Origin: Rhodocyclaceae bacterium
GTDB lineage: Bacteria > Pseudomonadota > Gammaproteobacteria > Burkholderiales > Rhodocyclaceae
NCBI GenBank assembly: GCA_023383815.1
Contig: JAHDYG010000028.1
Location: forward strand, 1-39,796
Length of the DNA: 39,796 nt
Direction of reading: 5' to 3'
Part shown: in pieces, positions 7,794 to 18,326 of the stretch
Numbering within the stretch: position 1 is the first letter of the stretch
Layout of the letters: every line of letters begins with the position of its first letter
Position numbers and translations under genes: made by a program
Notes under the pieces: generated by a model
Told to the model about the DNA's origin: nothing
Databases searched by the model: none
Seen by the model: the letters and a program-made list of their open reading frames with translations, nothing else

Positions 7794-8936
7794 TCATTCG
7801 TCGCGCACCCCGATCGCCAGGCGTGCGGCGAGTGCACGCTGCAGGACGGTAGGCGCGTCCTCGCCGACGACCGTGAAGTGCCCCATCTTGCGGCCGGGCC
7901 GGGCGTGATGCTTGCCGTACAGATGCAGCCGCAGACCCGGCACGGCATGAAGCACCGACCAGTCGGGCTCGCGATAGTGCTCACCATCGACCCACAGTTC
8001 GCCGAGCAGGTTGACCATCACCGCCACCGAATGCTGGCGCGACTCCCCGAGCGGCAGCCCGCACAGCGCGCGCACCTGCTGCTCGTACTGGCTGGCGACG
8101 CAGGCATCGAGCGTGTGGTGCCCGCTGTTGTGTGGCCGTGGTGCCATTTCGTTGACCGCGAGACGCCCACCGGTGACGAAGAACTCGACCGCCATCGTTC
8201 CGATATACCCGAGCCGCTCCGCGATCCGCCCGGCGAGCGCGCGAGCCTCTTCGCACAGGAGCGGATCTGCCGGGGCCGGTGCGATCGTGACGTCGAGAAT
8301 GCCCTTCCGGTGCCGGTTCTGTACGGGCGGGAAAGCCCGCACTTCGCCCTGCTCGGTGCGCGTGAGGACGACCGAAAGCTCGCTCTCCAGTTCGAGCCGC
8401 CTCTCCAGTACACAGGGCTCGTGCTTGAAGTGCTCGAACGCCGCAAGCGCTGCCTCACGATCCGCGACCACGGCCTGGCCCTTGCCGTCGTAGCCGAAGC
8501 GCGCGACCTTCAGGATCGCCGGAAACAGGTCGCCCGGCGTGGATCGCAGATCCGCGGCACTGCGGATCGCCGCGAAGGGCCCGTGCGGCAGGCCATTTTC
8601 TGCGAGAAAGGACTTTTCCTCGATCCGGTTCTGGCACACCGACACCGCCGCTGCGGACGGATGCACCGGCAGGAACTTGGCGAGATAGTCGAGCGAGCCG
8701 GCCGGTACGTTCTCGAACTCGGTACTGACCGCAGCACAGTTGCCCGCGATCTCGTCGAGTGCCGCGAGATCGTCGAACCCGGCCACCAGATGGCGGTCGG
8801 CGATCCGGCCTGCAGGGCTGTGCGGGTCCGGATCCAGCACCCAGACCCGATAGCCCATTTCGTGGGCGGCAGAAACGAAGAAGCGGCCGAGCTGGCCGCC
8901 GCCGAGCATGCCCAGCGTCGCTGGGGGCAGGATCAT
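7794..8936 (-). CDS. purK: N5-carboxyaminoimidazole ribonucleotide synthase
   Basis: A 380-residue ATP-grasp enzyme of de novo purine synthesis. It carboxylates aminoimidazole ribonucleotide with bicarbonate and ATP to give N5-CAIR, the substrate of PurE. The N-terminus [13 protein letters not shown] is the family hallmark. [31 protein letters not shown] and the C-terminal [18 protein letters not shown] (metal and nucleotide site) are also present. The ATG overlaps the purE stop by 4 bases (ATGA), so the two are translationally coupled. Confidence 0.97.
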   Translation of the reverse strand: MILPPATLGMLGGGQLGRFFVSAAHEMGYRVWVLDPDPHSPAGRIADRHLVAGFDDLAALDEIAGNCAAVSTEFENVPAGSLDYLAKFLPVHPSAAAVSVCQNRIEEKSFLAENGLPHGPFAAIRSAADLRSTPGDLFPAILKVARFGYDGKGQAVVADREAALAAFEHFKHEPCVLERRLELESELSVVLTRTEQGEVRAFPPVQNRHRKGILDVTIAPAPADPLLCEEARALAGRIAERLGYIGTMAVEFFVTGGRLAVNEMAPRPHNSGHHTLDACVASQYEQQVRALCGLPLGESRQHSVAVMVNLLGELWVDGEHYREPDWSVLHAVPGLRLHLYGKHHARPGRKMGHFTVVGEDAPTVLQRALAARLAIGVRDE

Positions 8937-9430
8937 TCTTGCTCCAGCTTCATGTCGAGAACCGCCTGGGTCTGCGCGGCACGAAAGGCATCGAGACGGC
9001 GCGCAAGTTCTTCAGAGCCGCTCGCCAGCATCGCCACCGCGAAGAGCGCCGCGTTGGCCGCACCCGCCTCGCCGATCGCGAAGGTCGCGACCGGAACGCC
9101 CTTCGGCATCTGCACGATCGACAGCAACGAGTCCTGACCCGACAGCGCCTTCGACTGCACCGGGACGCCGAGTACCGGCAGCGTCGTCTTCGCGGCCACC
9201 ATGCCTGGCAGATGAGCCGCGCCCCCGGCACCGGCGATGATCGCGCGCAGTCCGCGTGCACGCGCCGTCTCGGCATACTCGAACATCAGGTCCGGCGTGC
9301 GGTGCGCGGACACCACGCGCGCCTCGTAGTGAACACCGAACTGCTCGAGAATCGCGGCGGCCGCCTTCATCGTCGGCCAGTCGGAGTTCGAGCCCATGAT
9401 CAGGCCGACGAGCGGCTGGCCGGCACTCAT
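8933..9430 (-). CDS. purE: N5-carboxyaminoimidazole ribonucleotide mutase
   Basis: A 165-residue class I PurE. It moves the carboxylate of N5-CAIR to C4, giving CAIR. Visible family features are [13 protein letters not shown] near the N-terminus, [15 protein letters not shown] with the catalytic histidine, and [19 protein letters not shown] followed by LPVLGVPVQ. The true start is ATG 9430 ([10 protein letters not shown]); the frame stays open further upstream without family sequence. It overlaps folD and purK by 4 bases each, so the three genes form a tight operon. Confidence 0.97.
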   Translation of the reverse strand: MSAGQPLVGLIMGSNSDWPTMKAAAAILEQFGVHYEARVVSAHRTPDLMFEYAETARARGLRAIIAGAGGAAHLPGMVAAKTTLPVLGVPVQSKALSGQDSLLSIVQMPKGVPVATFAIGEAGAANAALFAVAMLASGSEELARRLDAFRAAQTQAVLDMKLEQE

Positions 9431-10305
9431 GCCCGCTGCCCCCGCGCAGCGACGCGCTCGGCCGACTCGACGGTGTTCGTAAGCAGCATCGTGATCGTCA
9501 TCGGCCCGACTCCACCCGGCACCGGCGTGATCAGCGAGGCGACCTGCGAAGCACTGGCGAAGTCGACGTCGCCGCACAGCTTGCCCGCCTCCTCGCCTTC
9601 GGTCAGGCGGTTGATGCCGACATCGATGACCACTGCGCCGGGCTTGACCAGGTCGCCGGTGATGAAGCGCGGGCGCCCCACTGCAGCGACAAGGATGTCT
9701 GCGCGCCGGCAATGTGCAGCCAGATCGCGCGTCTTCGAATTGCATACGGTGACCGTCGCACCGGCATTGATGAGCAGCATCGCCATCGGCTTGCCGACGA
9801 TGTTCGAGCGCCCGACCACGACCGCTTCGGCGCCCTGCACCGGCACCGACTCGGATTCGAGCATCTTCATCACGCCATAGGGCGTGCACGGAATGAAGGC
9901 CTCGCGGCCTTGGGACAACAGGCCGACGTTCTCGGCATGAAAACCGTCGACGTCCTTGTCCACCCGGATCGCTTCGAGAATCGCCGCCTCATCGAAGTGC
10001 GCAGGCAGCGGCAACTGAACGAGGATGCCGTGCACGCCAGGATCCTCGTTCAGCGCCCGAATGCGCTCCAGTACGGTTGCCGGATCGGCATCGGACGGAT
10101 ACACGTCTTTCAGCGAGCGGATGCCTGCCTTCTCGCACGCTGCGACCTTGTTGCGCACATACACCGCAGAAGCCGGGTCGTCGCCGACCAGGATGACCGC
10201 CAGGCAGGCCTCCACGCCCTGCTCCTTCAGCCTCGCAGTGCGTTCTGCAAGCTGCCCGCGCAAGCGCGTGGCAAGCGCGTTGCCATCGAGAATCCGTGCC
10301 GACAT
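9427..10305 (-). CDS. folD: Bifunctional methylenetetrahydrofolate dehydrogenase/cyclohydrolase
   Basis: A 292-residue FolD. It oxidises 5,10-methylene-THF with NADP and hydrolyses the product to 10-formyl-THF, the formyl donor of purine synthesis. The catalytic Tyr/Lys motif is in [30 protein letters not shown] and the nucleotide-binding [17 protein letters not shown] are intact, as is the C-terminal [15 protein letters not shown]. The start is ATG 10305 with CAGGGA just upstream on the minus strand. The open frame above it lacks family sequence. A TAAAAT box at 10339-10334 could be the operon's -10. Placement before purE and purK fits one-carbon supply to purines. Confidence 0.96.
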   Translation of the reverse strand: MSARILDGNALATRLRGQLAERTARLKEQGVEACLAVILVGDDPASAVYVRNKVAACEKAGIRSLKDVYPSDADPATVLERIRALNEDPGVHGILVQLPLPAHFDEAAILEAIRVDKDVDGFHAENVGLLSQGREAFIPCTPYGVMKMLESESVPVQGAEAVVVGRSNIVGKPMAMLLINAGATVTVCNSKTRDLAAHCRRADILVAAVGRPRFITGDLVKPGAVVIDVGINRLTEGEEAGKLCGDVDFASASQVASLITPVPGGVGPMTITMLLTNTVESAERVAARGQRA

Positions 10306-10333
10306 CGTCCCTGCCCTACCGGAAAAAACGGGG

Positions 10334-10339
10334 ATTTTA
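10334..10339 (-). promoter_or_regulatory. Candidate -10 box of the folD operon
   Basis: On the minus strand this reads TAAAAT, about 28 bases before the folD start. No good -35 hexamer is seen at the expected spacing, so the call is weak. The rest of the 175-base gap to the TPR gene shows nothing else. Confidence 0.3.
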
Positions 10340-10480
10340 CCAAACGACACCCTGAAAAACCCATTCCGCGAGCGGACGACGTCTGTTTCGTACGTGGGAA
10401 ACCACCCAATGCGCGGCTCCAATCCAAACATGACGCGCACGCCACACCGCAACCCGGAGGCGCTGCACCGATGTCGAGGT

Positions 10481-11791
10481 TCAGTTCTGCATCCCCTTGC
10501 CCGGCACCACGGCAAGATCGTCAAACCAGATCGAACCCTTCGCTTCGAAATCCAGCGCCACCCGGCCATCGAGTTGCAGCCGCAGAACCTGGGCCGGACA
10601 GTCGGCTTCGGGGACGGCAAAGCCCGCCTCGAAGCCCCGCCATGGCCCACGCCCCTTGAAGTGCGCGCTCTGCCCGATCCGGGTCTCGCGCTTGCCCAGG
10701 CAGGCGATCGTCCACATCACACCGGGTTCGGCCTCCAGGCCATCCACCCGGACACGCCCCTTCAGCAGGTAGTCGCCCGGTGCGAGCATGAGCCACTGAC
10801 TCAGATGGCGAAACTGCACTCGCGGGCCGCGGAAGAGCACGTGGAGCGCTGCGTTCCCTGTCATGCCGAAGGTCGGCGCGGACTCGACGAGAATGTGTCC
10901 GGCACGCGCGCGGATCCAGTCGAACCCGACATCGCTGATCGGATACTCGAAGCCGCCGTTGAACACGTTGCCCATGCCGTCGAGCTGTTCGTCGGGCAGG
11001 CTGTCCATCCACGCCAGACGCGAATCGAGCCAGAATCCGTCTTGCTGCAGCCGCCTCAGCACTGCGCCGAGCGCATGGCCGGACAGACGATTGTGTTCCG
11101 ACTCATAGGAAAGGTCGTACAACGCCGCGACGGTTTCAAGGCGCTTCGCCTTCGCTGCCGCATGCGCGACAAAAGCCGGCCACCAGCTGAGCCTTCCGGT
11201 GCGGGCAAGCGCCGCAAAGGCAGATCGATGTTCGGCAACGGCGAGATACTCGAGCAAGGTCGGAAAGAGCGTCTGACGCAGCGACCCACGCCGGCTCAAC
11301 GCCACATCCCAATGCTGCAGCGCCGTCAGCAATTCCCCTCGCTGCAACGCGAGCGCCGCGGCTGCCAGCCGGAGGTCGACACCGGCCGGCTTCAGCCTCA
11401 CCGCCTTGTCGAGCGACCGCTCGGCCGCTTCGAGATCCCCCTGCTCGACCTGAATCGCGCCGACCAGCCCATGGGTCGTACCACGCGCAGGGTTCTGTGC
11501 AATCGCGCGCCGCAGCAGGGCGAGTGCCGCCTCGCGGTCACCCCCCGCTTCGATGAGTGCGGCGGCCTCGTTTTCGAGCGCGCGCGGATGATCGGGCAGC
11601 CATTGGAGCGCCTGCGCCGAACGACCCGATGCCACATGATGCTCGGCCAACCCGAGCACCGTCACCCGCCACAGCGCGAAGAGCGCACCACACAGCACCA
11701 GCAGCGCAACGGGGATGCGGGACCACTCGGGCGTTCGTCCCGGACCGCTCACGGGCGAGGTAGCAAGTGCAGGGGCAGTGGACCGGGACAT
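10481..11791 (-). CDS. Membrane-anchored TPR protein with a C-terminal beta-rich domain
   Basis: A 436-residue protein of unknown function. A single hydrophobic segment ([16 protein letters not shown], about residues 26-41) anchors it. It is followed by tetratricopeptide-like helices ([39 protein letters not shown]). The last 170 residues differ: [37 protein letters not shown] and [13 protein letters not shown]. This pattern (NGGFE near the start, WFDDL near the end) recalls carbohydrate-binding jelly-roll modules. The start is put at ATG 11791, just before the membrane segment; the frame is open to 11938 but the added sequence looks non-coding. A role in envelope or exopolysaccharide work is possible but unproven. 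Confidence 0.75.
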   Translation of the reverse strand: MSRSTAPALATSPVSGPGRTPEWSRIPVALLVLCGALFALWRVTVLGLAEHHVASGRSAQALQWLPDHPRALENEAAALIEAGGDREAALALLRRAIAQNPARGTTHGLVGAIQVEQGDLEAAERSLDKAVRLKPAGVDLRLAAAALALQRGELLTALQHWDVALSRRGSLRQTLFPTLLEYLAVAEHRSAFAALARTGRLSWWPAFVAHAAAKAKRLETVAALYDLSYESEHNRLSGHALGAVLRRLQQDGFWLDSRLAWMDSLPDEQLDGMGNVFNGGFEYPISDVGFDWIRARAGHILVESAPTFGMTGNAALHVLFRGPRVQFRHLSQWLMLAPGDYLLKGRVRVDGLEAEPGVMWTIACLGKRETRIGQSAHFKGRGPWRGFEAGFAVPEADCPAQVLRLQLDGRVALDFEAKGSIWFDDLAVVPGKGMQN

Positions 11792-11873
11792 GAGCGCAAG
11801 TATACGATGAAGCCCGGCCGCCGCGCTGCGCAAGTGTCGGCATATACCGCCCAACCGCAAGGAGATTCCCGCG

Positions 11874-12503
11874 ATGAAGCTCATCAGCAAGGATTTTGCC
11901 GACGGCACCTGGATCCCCGGCACGTTCGCATTCTGCATCCCGGCCGAGCAGGGTCACGTGTGCCTTGGCGGCAACCACAACCCGCAACTGAGCTGGAGCG
12001 ACGCCCCCGCCGGAACGCGATCGTTCGCGCTGATCTGCCACGATCCCGACGTGCCGAGCCGTGGCGATGACGTAAACCAGGAGGGCCGCAGCGTGCCGGC
12101 CGATCTGCCGCGCGTCGATTTCTTCCACTGGGTGCTGGTCGACCTGCCAGCGGATTGCCGCGGCATCGAAGCCGGCCAGTTTTCCGATACCGTGACGCCA
12201 ACCGGAAAGACCGGCCCCGGGGCCCCCTTGGGTGCGCGCCAGGGCATCAACGACTACACCGCCTGGTTTGCCGGCGACGCTCAGATGGGTGGCGACTACT
12301 ATGGTTACGACGGCCCGTGCCCGCCATGGAACGACGAACGGTTGCACCACTACGTGTTCACGCTCTACGCGCTCGATGTCACGCGCTGCGCGGTCGAAGG
12401 GCGCTTCAACGGCGCCGATGTACGCAAGGCGATCGCGGACCATGTGCTGGCTCAGGCAGGCCTGACCGGCATCTACAGCCTGAACCCCACCGTACGCGGC
12501 TGA
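11874..12503 (+). CDS. YbhB/YbcL-type phosphatidylethanolamine-binding-protein homologue
   Basis: A 209-residue PEBP/Raf-kinase-inhibitor-like protein. Typical elements are NPQLSWSDAPAGTRSFALIC near the N-terminus, the ligand-pocket motif HDPDVPSRGD, FFHWVLVDLPAD, and YDGPCPPWNDERLHHYVFTL with LYALD. The family binds anionic ligands, but its bacterial role is unclear. It is longer than E. coli YbhB because of an insertion around residues 62-78. The ATG is preceded by AAGGAG about 9 bases upstream. It is divergent from the TPR gene and converges on ggt. Confidence 0.9.
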   Translation: MKLISKDFADGTWIPGTFAFCIPAEQGHVCLGGNHNPQLSWSDAPAGTRSFALICHDPDVPSRGDDVNQEGRSVPADLPRVDFFHWVLVDLPADCRGIEAGQFSDTVTPTGKTGPGAPLGARQGINDYTAWFAGDAQMGGDYYGYDGPCPPWNDERLHHYVFTLYALDVTRCAVEGRFNGADVRKAIADHVLAQAGLTGIYSLNPTVRG

Positions 12504-12536
12504 AACGGCCGGATCGGCAGCCTCTCCCGGGGCCGC

Positions 12537-14267
12537 TCAGAATCCTGCGGCACGCCCCTCGCGGCGCGGATCGGCTGCACCGGCCCAGCCTCCGCTCTCG
12601 CGCACGATGAGGCCGACCCCGCTCGTCATGTCGCGCAGCACGGGTTCATGCCCGAAGAGCGCAAGACGCGCGGCCAGTTCGCGCCCGGCCGGCGTATCCT
12701 CGACCTCCGTAGGCCCGTTGCGGCTGCCCGCATGCGCGCGCGCGAGGACCTGGTCAACCGGGAGCTTCCAGTCGATCGCGCCGACGACACTGCTCACGAC
12801 GTACTGGATGATGCGGCTGCCGCCGGGCGACCCCGTCACGAGGTGGAGCGCCCCTTCCGGGTCGAACACCAGTGTCGGCGCCATCGAGCTGCGCGGGCGC
12901 CGCCGCCCTCCCACCCGGTTCGGGTGCTCGCCGCGCGCATCGTACGGCGCGAACGAGAAATCCGTGAGCTGATTGTTGAGCAGGAAACCGTGCACCATCC
13001 GGCGGCTGCCGAAGGCATCCTCGATCGATGCGGTCAGTGCCACCGCATTGCCCTCCCGATCGACGATCGAGAGATGGGTGGTGGAGCGCAGCTCGCTGTC
13101 CGGCGCCGGCGGCGGACGCTTTCTTCCCGGCAACGGATTGCCGGGTGCCGCCACGCCCAGGCTGCCATCCAGGCCAATGAGCTGCGCGCGGCTCGCAAGG
13201 TAGCGGCGATCGAGAAGCTGCGACGGCCGGACCGTCATCGCGTCCGGATCGCCATACCAGGCGTCGCGGTCGGCATAGGCAAGCCGCCCGGCCTCGCTGA
13301 TGAGATGCGTCACGAAGGCCGACTCGGGATCAAGGCGGTCGAGCCGGAAGCGTTCGAGGATGCCCAGCATCGCCAGCACCGTCGCACCCCCTGAACTGGG
13401 CGGTGGCATGCCACAGACGCGGTAGCTGCGGTACTCCCCGCACAGCGGCTTTCGCTCGATCACGCGGTAGGCGCGCAGATCCTCGGTCGCAAGTACGCCA
13501 GGATTCGGCTCGCGCCGTGCCGCTGCAACGATATCGGCGGCAAGCGGCCCTTCATAAAAGGATCGCGCGCCATCCCCTGCCAGCGCACGCAGCACCCCGG
13601 CCAGTGCAGGATTGCGCAGCGTCGCACCAACCGCCAGCGCGGCACCCTCTGCATCGAAGAAAAGCGCCCGCGCCGCCGCATCGTCGCGCAGGAAGCGGTC
13701 GCGCGCGATGAGGGCATGCAGGCGCGCAGATACGGGAAAGCCATCCTGAGCGAGCGCGATGGCCGGCTCGAAGAGCCGCTTCCATGCCAGGCGGCCATGG
13801 CGACGATGCACCGCTTCGAGAAGTGCCGGCAGGCCCGGCACGCCGACCGCCCGGCCACCGACCGCTGCGTCGTGAAACCCCAGCGGCTTCCCATCGGCCT
13901 GAAGGAAGAGTGTCTCGCCGACTGCCGCCGGCGCAGTCTCGCGCCCGTCCCACGCCTCCAGTGCACGGGTGCGGCCATCGAAATGCAGCAGGAAGGCGCC
14001 GCCGCCGATCCCGGACGATTGCGGTTCGACCACGTTCAGAACGAGTACCGCGGCGATCGCAGCATCCACCGCGCTTCCCCCTTCCCGCAACACGGTCAGA
14101 GCAGCCTCGGTCGCATGCGGATTGGCTGTCACCACCATCGCCCGCGGCGCACGCACGGCCGCTTGCGGCGCGAAACCGCTCGCTGCCTCCGGCTGTGCCG
14201 GAGCCTGGGCGTACGCGGAAACGGCCGCCGCGAAGAGGAGGATCAGGAGGATCGGAAGGGCGCGCAT
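12537..14267 (-). CDS. ggt: Gamma-glutamyltransferase, periplasmic
   Basis: A 576-residue Ntn-hydrolase that cleaves or transfers the gamma-glutamyl group of glutathione. A Sec signal peptide (ALPILLILLFAAAVSAYA, likely cut near residue 20) sends it to the periplasm. The autocleavage site and catalytic threonine are at T396 in RSTTHLSIVDREGNAVALT, where the precursor splits into large and small subunits. PQSSGIGGGAFLLHF and SPGGSRIIQYV are further family signatures. Its first 25 bases overlap the end of the phosphofructokinase gene, so translation is probably coupled to it. Confidence 0.95.
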   Translation of the reverse strand: MRALPILLILLFAAAVSAYAQAPAQPEAASGFAPQAAVRAPRAMVVTANPHATEAALTVLREGGSAVDAAIAAVLVLNVVEPQSSGIGGGAFLLHFDGRTRALEAWDGRETAPAAVGETLFLQADGKPLGFHDAAVGGRAVGVPGLPALLEAVHRRHGRLAWKRLFEPAIALAQDGFPVSARLHALIARDRFLRDDAAARALFFDAEGAALAVGATLRNPALAGVLRALAGDGARSFYEGPLAADIVAAARREPNPGVLATEDLRAYRVIERKPLCGEYRSYRVCGMPPPSSGGATVLAMLGILERFRLDRLDPESAFVTHLISEAGRLAYADRDAWYGDPDAMTVRPSQLLDRRYLASRAQLIGLDGSLGVAAPGNPLPGRKRPPPAPDSELRSTTHLSIVDREGNAVALTASIEDAFGSRRMVHGFLLNNQLTDFSFAPYDARGEHPNRVGGRRRPRSSMAPTLVFDPEGALHLVTGSPGGSRIIQYVVSSVVGAIDWKLPVDQVLARAHAGSRNGPTEVEDTPAGRELAARLALFGHEPVLRDMTSGVGLIVRESGGWAGAADPRREGRAAGF

Positions 14268-15502
14268 CGTTGTGGCATCGGTCGCAGCACAAACCGCGGG
14301 TAGTCGGGAATTCCACCCCGGAACCGCGGCGGCCGCTCGCCTTCGATCAGCGGCCTCAGGTAGGCGCGTGCGGCGGGCGTCACGTGCAGGCCATCGGCTC
14401 GAACGAAGGCATCCGGAAGGAGCCGCTCACGGTTCGCGATCGCCTCGACCGGCACAGGCACCACCGACCACCGGTACGGACCCTCGCCCTCCCGCCGGAT
14501 CCCCGCCATCACGCCATCGCGCCCCTGCAGCGCAAACTCGACCGCTGCGCGCCCCACGGCGCAGGCCTGAGCATGATCGGTGGCCGACACGAGATGGCCC
14601 GCCGCGCGCTGCAGGTAGTCGGGAATCGCCCAGTGATGCTTGTAGCCAAACGCAGCATGAATCCGGCGCGCGATGCACTGCCCAGCGCCGCCGAGCTGCA
14701 CATGCCCCTTGCTGTCGTGCGACTGCTCCATGACCGGCGCGCCGTCGACCGTACGGATCCCTTCCGAGACGGTGATCGCGCAGTAGCCGATCCGCGCCAC
14801 GGTGCGTTCGACCTGGGCGAGAAAAGCCGCCTCATCGAGCAAAACCTCGGGCAACAGGATGATGTGCGGGGGCTCATCCTCGCTTTCGGTGGCAAGGGCC
14901 GTTGCCGCAGCCAGCCAGCCCGCGTTGCGGCCCATGACCTCCATCACGAATACGCGCCCGATCCGGCTCGCCATGGCGTCGAGGTCCAGCCCCGCCTCGC
15001 GCATCGAGGTTGCAACATACTTCGCTGCAGACCCGAAGCCAGGCGAGCAGTCGGTGCCTTCGAGATCGTTGTCGACCGTCTTCGGCACCCCGACGCAGAC
15101 AAGCGGATAGCCCCGCCGGCGCGCCGCGGCCGACAGTTTCGCGACGGTGTCCATGGACCCGTTGCCGCCGTTGTAGAGGAAGAAACGGATATCGTGCGCC
15201 GCGAACACCTCGAACAGACGCTCGTACTGGGCCGGGTCGCGCGTTTCGTCTTCGAGATCGAAGCGGCAGGATCCGAAGACTCCCCCTGGCAGATCCTCCA
15301 GCACCCGCAGATCGTCGTTGCTCAGGGTCGAAGTGTCGATCAGGTCCTCCGCGAGCGCACCGAGGATGCCATGACGGCCCGCCACCACGCCTGCGATCCG
15401 CTCCGGATGCTCGCGCGCGGCGCGGATCACGGCTGCAGCCGTCGTGTTGATGACGGCCGTGACGCCCCCCGACTGCGCATAGAAGAGCTTTCCGGGACTC
15501 AT
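14243..15502 (-). CDS. 6-phosphofructokinase, PfkA superfamily, phosphoryl donor uncertain
   Basis: A 419-residue phosphofructokinase, longer than the 320-residue bacterial ATP enzyme and like the PPi-dependent group. The N-terminal SGGVTAVINTTAAAV loop, PKTVDNDLEGTD with the catalytic aspartates, and EVMGRNAGWLAA are conserved. Two positions set donor use in the family. The first (E. coli Gly104) is glycine here, in NGGNGSMDT (N114, G115), which points to ATP. The second (E. coli Gly124) is Lys141 in GVPKTVDND, which points to pyrophosphate. The donor therefore cannot be called by rule. The start ATG 15502 has GGGGGTGAG just upstream. Confidence 0.9.
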   Translation of the reverse strand: MSPGKLFYAQSGGVTAVINTTAAAVIRAAREHPERIAGVVAGRHGILGALAEDLIDTSTLSNDDLRVLEDLPGGVFGSCRFDLEDETRDPAQYERLFEVFAAHDIRFFLYNGGNGSMDTVAKLSAAARRRGYPLVCVGVPKTVDNDLEGTDCSPGFGSAAKYVATSMREAGLDLDAMASRIGRVFVMEVMGRNAGWLAAATALATESEDEPPHIILLPEVLLDEAAFLAQVERTVARIGYCAITVSEGIRTVDGAPVMEQSHDSKGHVQLGGAGQCIARRIHAAFGYKHHWAIPDYLQRAAGHLVSATDHAQACAVGRAAVEFALQGRDGVMAGIRREGEGPYRWSVVPVPVEAIANRERLLPDAFVRADGLHVTPAARAYLRPLIEGERPPRFRGGIPDYPRFVLRPMPQRCAPFRSS

Positions 15503-15521
15503 CTCACCCCCTGAAACGAAA

Positions 15522-15557
15522 ACGGCCGGACGCGGATTGGAGTCCGCTGCCGGCCGT
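15522..15557 (-). terminator. Probable rho-independent terminator of adk
   Basis: ACGGCCGG (15522-15529) pairs with CCGGCCGT (15550-15557), and inside it GCGGA (15532-15536) pairs with TCCGC (15543-15547), around loop TTGGAG. On the minus strand the stem is followed by TTTTCGTTT, a usable T-rich tail. It lies 29 bases after the adk stop and just before pfk. Confidence 0.75.
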
Positions 15558-15585
15558 CCGGTTCTGCATCCGCCTCGCGCGGGGC

Positions 15586-16326
<741 letters not shown>

Positions 16327-17091
16327 TCAAATCTGCTCGAACATGGCCCGCACCCGTGCCAGATCCTCGGGCGTGTCGACGCCGGCGACCGGCGCCGCAT
16401 CGATCGTGCTGACCACGATGCGCTCGCCGTGCCATAGCACCCGCAACTGCTCCAGCGCCTCCCACTGCTCGATCGGTGAGACTTCGAGTTCCGCATAGCG
16501 GCGCAGGAACGCGACGCGGTACGCGTAGATGCCCACGTGGCGCAGGACGGGAAGGTTTGCGGGCAAGGCGTCGCGCTCGCGTGCAAAGGCATCCCGCGCC
16601 CAGGGAATCGGGGCACGCGAGAAGTACAGCGCGCAGCCATGCGCATCGCACACGACCTTGACGATATTCGGATCGAAGAAGGCCCCTGCCTCCTCCAGCG
16701 GATGAGCCGCCGTTGCCATTGCGGCATCTGGCGACGCCGCAAGGGTCTTCGCGACCGCGGCGATCAGTTCCGGGTCGATCAGGGGTTCGTCTCCCTGGAC
16801 GTTCACAACGATCTCGTCGTCGGCCCATCCAAGCGCGTCGGCCACTTCGGCGATGCGCTCGGTCCCGCTCGGATGATCGGCGCGGGTCATCAGTGCCCGG
16901 CCGCCGGCAGCCTGCACCGCCTCGAACACCCCGTGATGATCCGTCGCCACCCAGACTTCCTGAGCGCCCGCTGCCTGCGCCCGCTCGAGCACGCGCACCA
17001 CCATCGGCTTGCCCGCGAGGTCGGCGAGCGGTTTGCCCGGCAGACGGGTCGACGCGTAGCGGGCGGGGACGACTGCCTTGAAGGCGATCAT
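16327..17091 (-). CDS. kdsB: 3-deoxy-manno-octulosonate cytidylyltransferase
   Basis: A 254-residue nucleotidyltransferase that activates Kdo with CTP to CMP-Kdo for the lipopolysaccharide inner core. The N-terminal [20 protein letters not shown] binding loop is intact, as are [29 protein letters not shown] and the C-terminal [13 protein letters not shown]. The ATG overlaps the stop of the Trm112-like gene by 4 bases. Cytoplasmic; part of the envelope operon with lpxK. Confidence 0.97.
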   Translation of the reverse strand: MIAFKAVVPARYASTRLPGKPLADLAGKPMVVRVLERAQAAGAQEVWVATDHHGVFEAVQAAGGRALMTRADHPSGTERIAEVADALGWADDEIVVNVQGDEPLIDPELIAAVAKTLAASPDAAMATAAHPLEEAGAFFDPNIVKVVCDAHGCALYFSRAPIPWARDAFARERDALPANLPVLRHVGIYAYRVAFLRRYAELEVSPIEQWEALEQLRVLWHGERIVVSTIDAAPVAGVDTPEDLARVRAMFEQI

Positions 17092-17282
17092 TGCTTGCGC
17101 AATGCGTCGACTTCCTCGGCGCTCATCTGCCGTGCCTCGTCCTCGAGCATGACGGGAATCCCGTCCCGCACCGGGAAGGCCAGCCGATCAGCCTTGCACA
17201 CGAGTTCCTGCTTGTCCTTGAGATAGTCGAGGGGACCCTTGCAGAGCGGGCAGACCAGGATTTCAAGCAGGCGGGCGTCCAT
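17088..17282 (-). CDS. Trm112/YcaR-family small protein
   Basis: A 64-residue protein with [36 protein letters not shown] and LEDEAR, a near-complete match to the YcaR type. The CPLC pair may bind metal. The exact function in proteobacteria is not settled; related Trm112 proteins activate methyltransferases. It starts inside lpxK (20-base overlap) and its stop overlaps the kdsB start, the usual lpxK-ycaR-kdsB order. Confidence 0.93.
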   Translation of the reverse strand: MDARLLEILVCPLCKGPLDYLKDKQELVCKADRLAFPVRDGIPVMLEDEARQMSAEEVDALRKQ

Positions 17283-18276
17283 GCGCGAGTTTCTCCAGGA
17301 TGAAGGGTTCCGCGCCCGGCTCGATCCTCGCGGTCACCGGAAGCACCCAGCAGTCAGCGGGCGCGAAAGAGGCGCATTTTACCGCATCCTTTGCCGTCAG
17401 GATCTTCGTCTCGCCAGGCGCGAAATCGAGATCGGACGCGGTGAATGGATGGTGATCGGGAAACGGATGGGGGACGACCTGGAGCCCTGCCGCGCGAAGC
17501 TGATCGAAGAAGCGCTCCGGATGGCCGATGCCGGCCACCGCGTGCACCCGCTGCCCGCCCAGCGCATCGAGTACGAGCCGCTCGCCCGGATCACCGAGCC
17601 GCTGCAGTTCAGCGCCTTCGAGCCGCATTCCGAACGCCGGCACGGCGCCCGCCAGCGCGCACAGGCGATCCGGTGGTCGCCCATGGACGATGAGCACGTC
17701 GACACTGCCCAACCGGTTCAAGGGCTCGCGCAGGGGTCCGGCCGGAAGCAGCCATCCGTTGCCGAGCACGGCCTCGTCGACCACCGCGATCTCGATATCG
17801 CGCTGCAGCCGATAGTGCTGAAGCCCGTCATCGGCAATGATCACGCTGCAACTCGGTACGTGCGCAAGCAGAAGCCTTGCGGCCCGAGGCCGATCGCGCC
17901 CGACCGCGACGGGGCAACCCGTCATCCGGGCAAGCAGGACGGGTTCGTCCCCGCACCGCCCCGGGTCGCTGGCTGCGTCGACCATGATCTCGGCACGGTT
18001 CCGCCCGCCGTATCCGCGGCTGACGATTCCGGGAACATGGCCAGCGCTGCGCAGCAGATCGGCCAGCCAGGCCACGACAGGCGTCTTGCCACTGCCGCCG
18101 ACCGCGATGTTTCCGACCACGATGACCGGCACCGGCAGGCGACAAGAGCGCAGCAGGCCGGATCGATAGAGGGCGCGTCGCATCGCCACGATCGCGCCGA
18201 ACGACGCGGCCAGGGGCAGCAGTGAGAACGCGGGCAGCGATCTGGACTGCCAGAAACCGGGGCGGCTTGCCGGCAT
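17263..18276 (-). CDS. lpxK: Tetraacyldisaccharide 4'-kinase (lipid A)
   Basis: A 337-residue inner-membrane kinase that phosphorylates the 4' position of the lipid A disaccharide. An N-terminal hydrophobic stretch ([19 protein letters not shown]) anchors it. The P-loop-like [16 protein letters not shown] lies at about residues 55-70. [28 protein letters not shown] and [12 protein letters not shown] are LpxK hallmarks. The start codon lies at the edge of a perfect 11-bp inverted repeat (18264-18297), which could limit initiation, and no strong ribosome-binding site is visible. Gene order exbB-exbD-lpxK-ycaR-kdsB suggests one operon. Confidence 0.96.
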   Translation of the reverse strand: MPASRPGFWQSRSLPAFSLLPLAASFGAIVAMRRALYRSGLLRSCRLPVPVIVVGNIAVGGSGKTPVVAWLADLLRSAGHVPGIVSRGYGGRNRAEIMVDAASDPGRCGDEPVLLARMTGCPVAVGRDRPRAARLLLAHVPSCSVIIADDGLQHYRLQRDIEIAVVDEAVLGNGWLLPAGPLREPLNRLGSVDVLIVHGRPPDRLCALAGAVPAFGMRLEGAELQRLGDPGERLVLDALGGQRVHAVAGIGHPERFFDQLRAAGLQVVPHPFPDHHPFTASDLDFAPGETKILTAKDAVKCASFAPADCWVLPVTARIEPGAEPFILEKLAHGRPPA

Positions 18277-18297
18277 GCGCTAGACCGCCGGCAAGCC
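18264..18297 (-). promoter_or_regulatory. Perfect 11-bp inverted repeat at the lpxK start codon
   Basis: GGCTTGCCGGC (18264-18274) and GCCGGCAAGCC (18287-18297) are exact reverse complements separated by 12 bases. The lpxK ATG (18276-18274) has its A and T in the loop and its G in the stem. In the mRNA this stem would hide the start region. There is no T-run after it, so it is not a standard terminator. Confidence 0.75.
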
Positions 18298-18326
18298 GGG
18301 AAGCCGACGCGGATACACGCCCCTCA

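Noticed and set aside
9431-9889. N-terminal extension of PurE in the same frame
   Set aside because: This stretch is covered by folD on the same strand in another frame, and family sequence starts only at [10 protein letters not shown].
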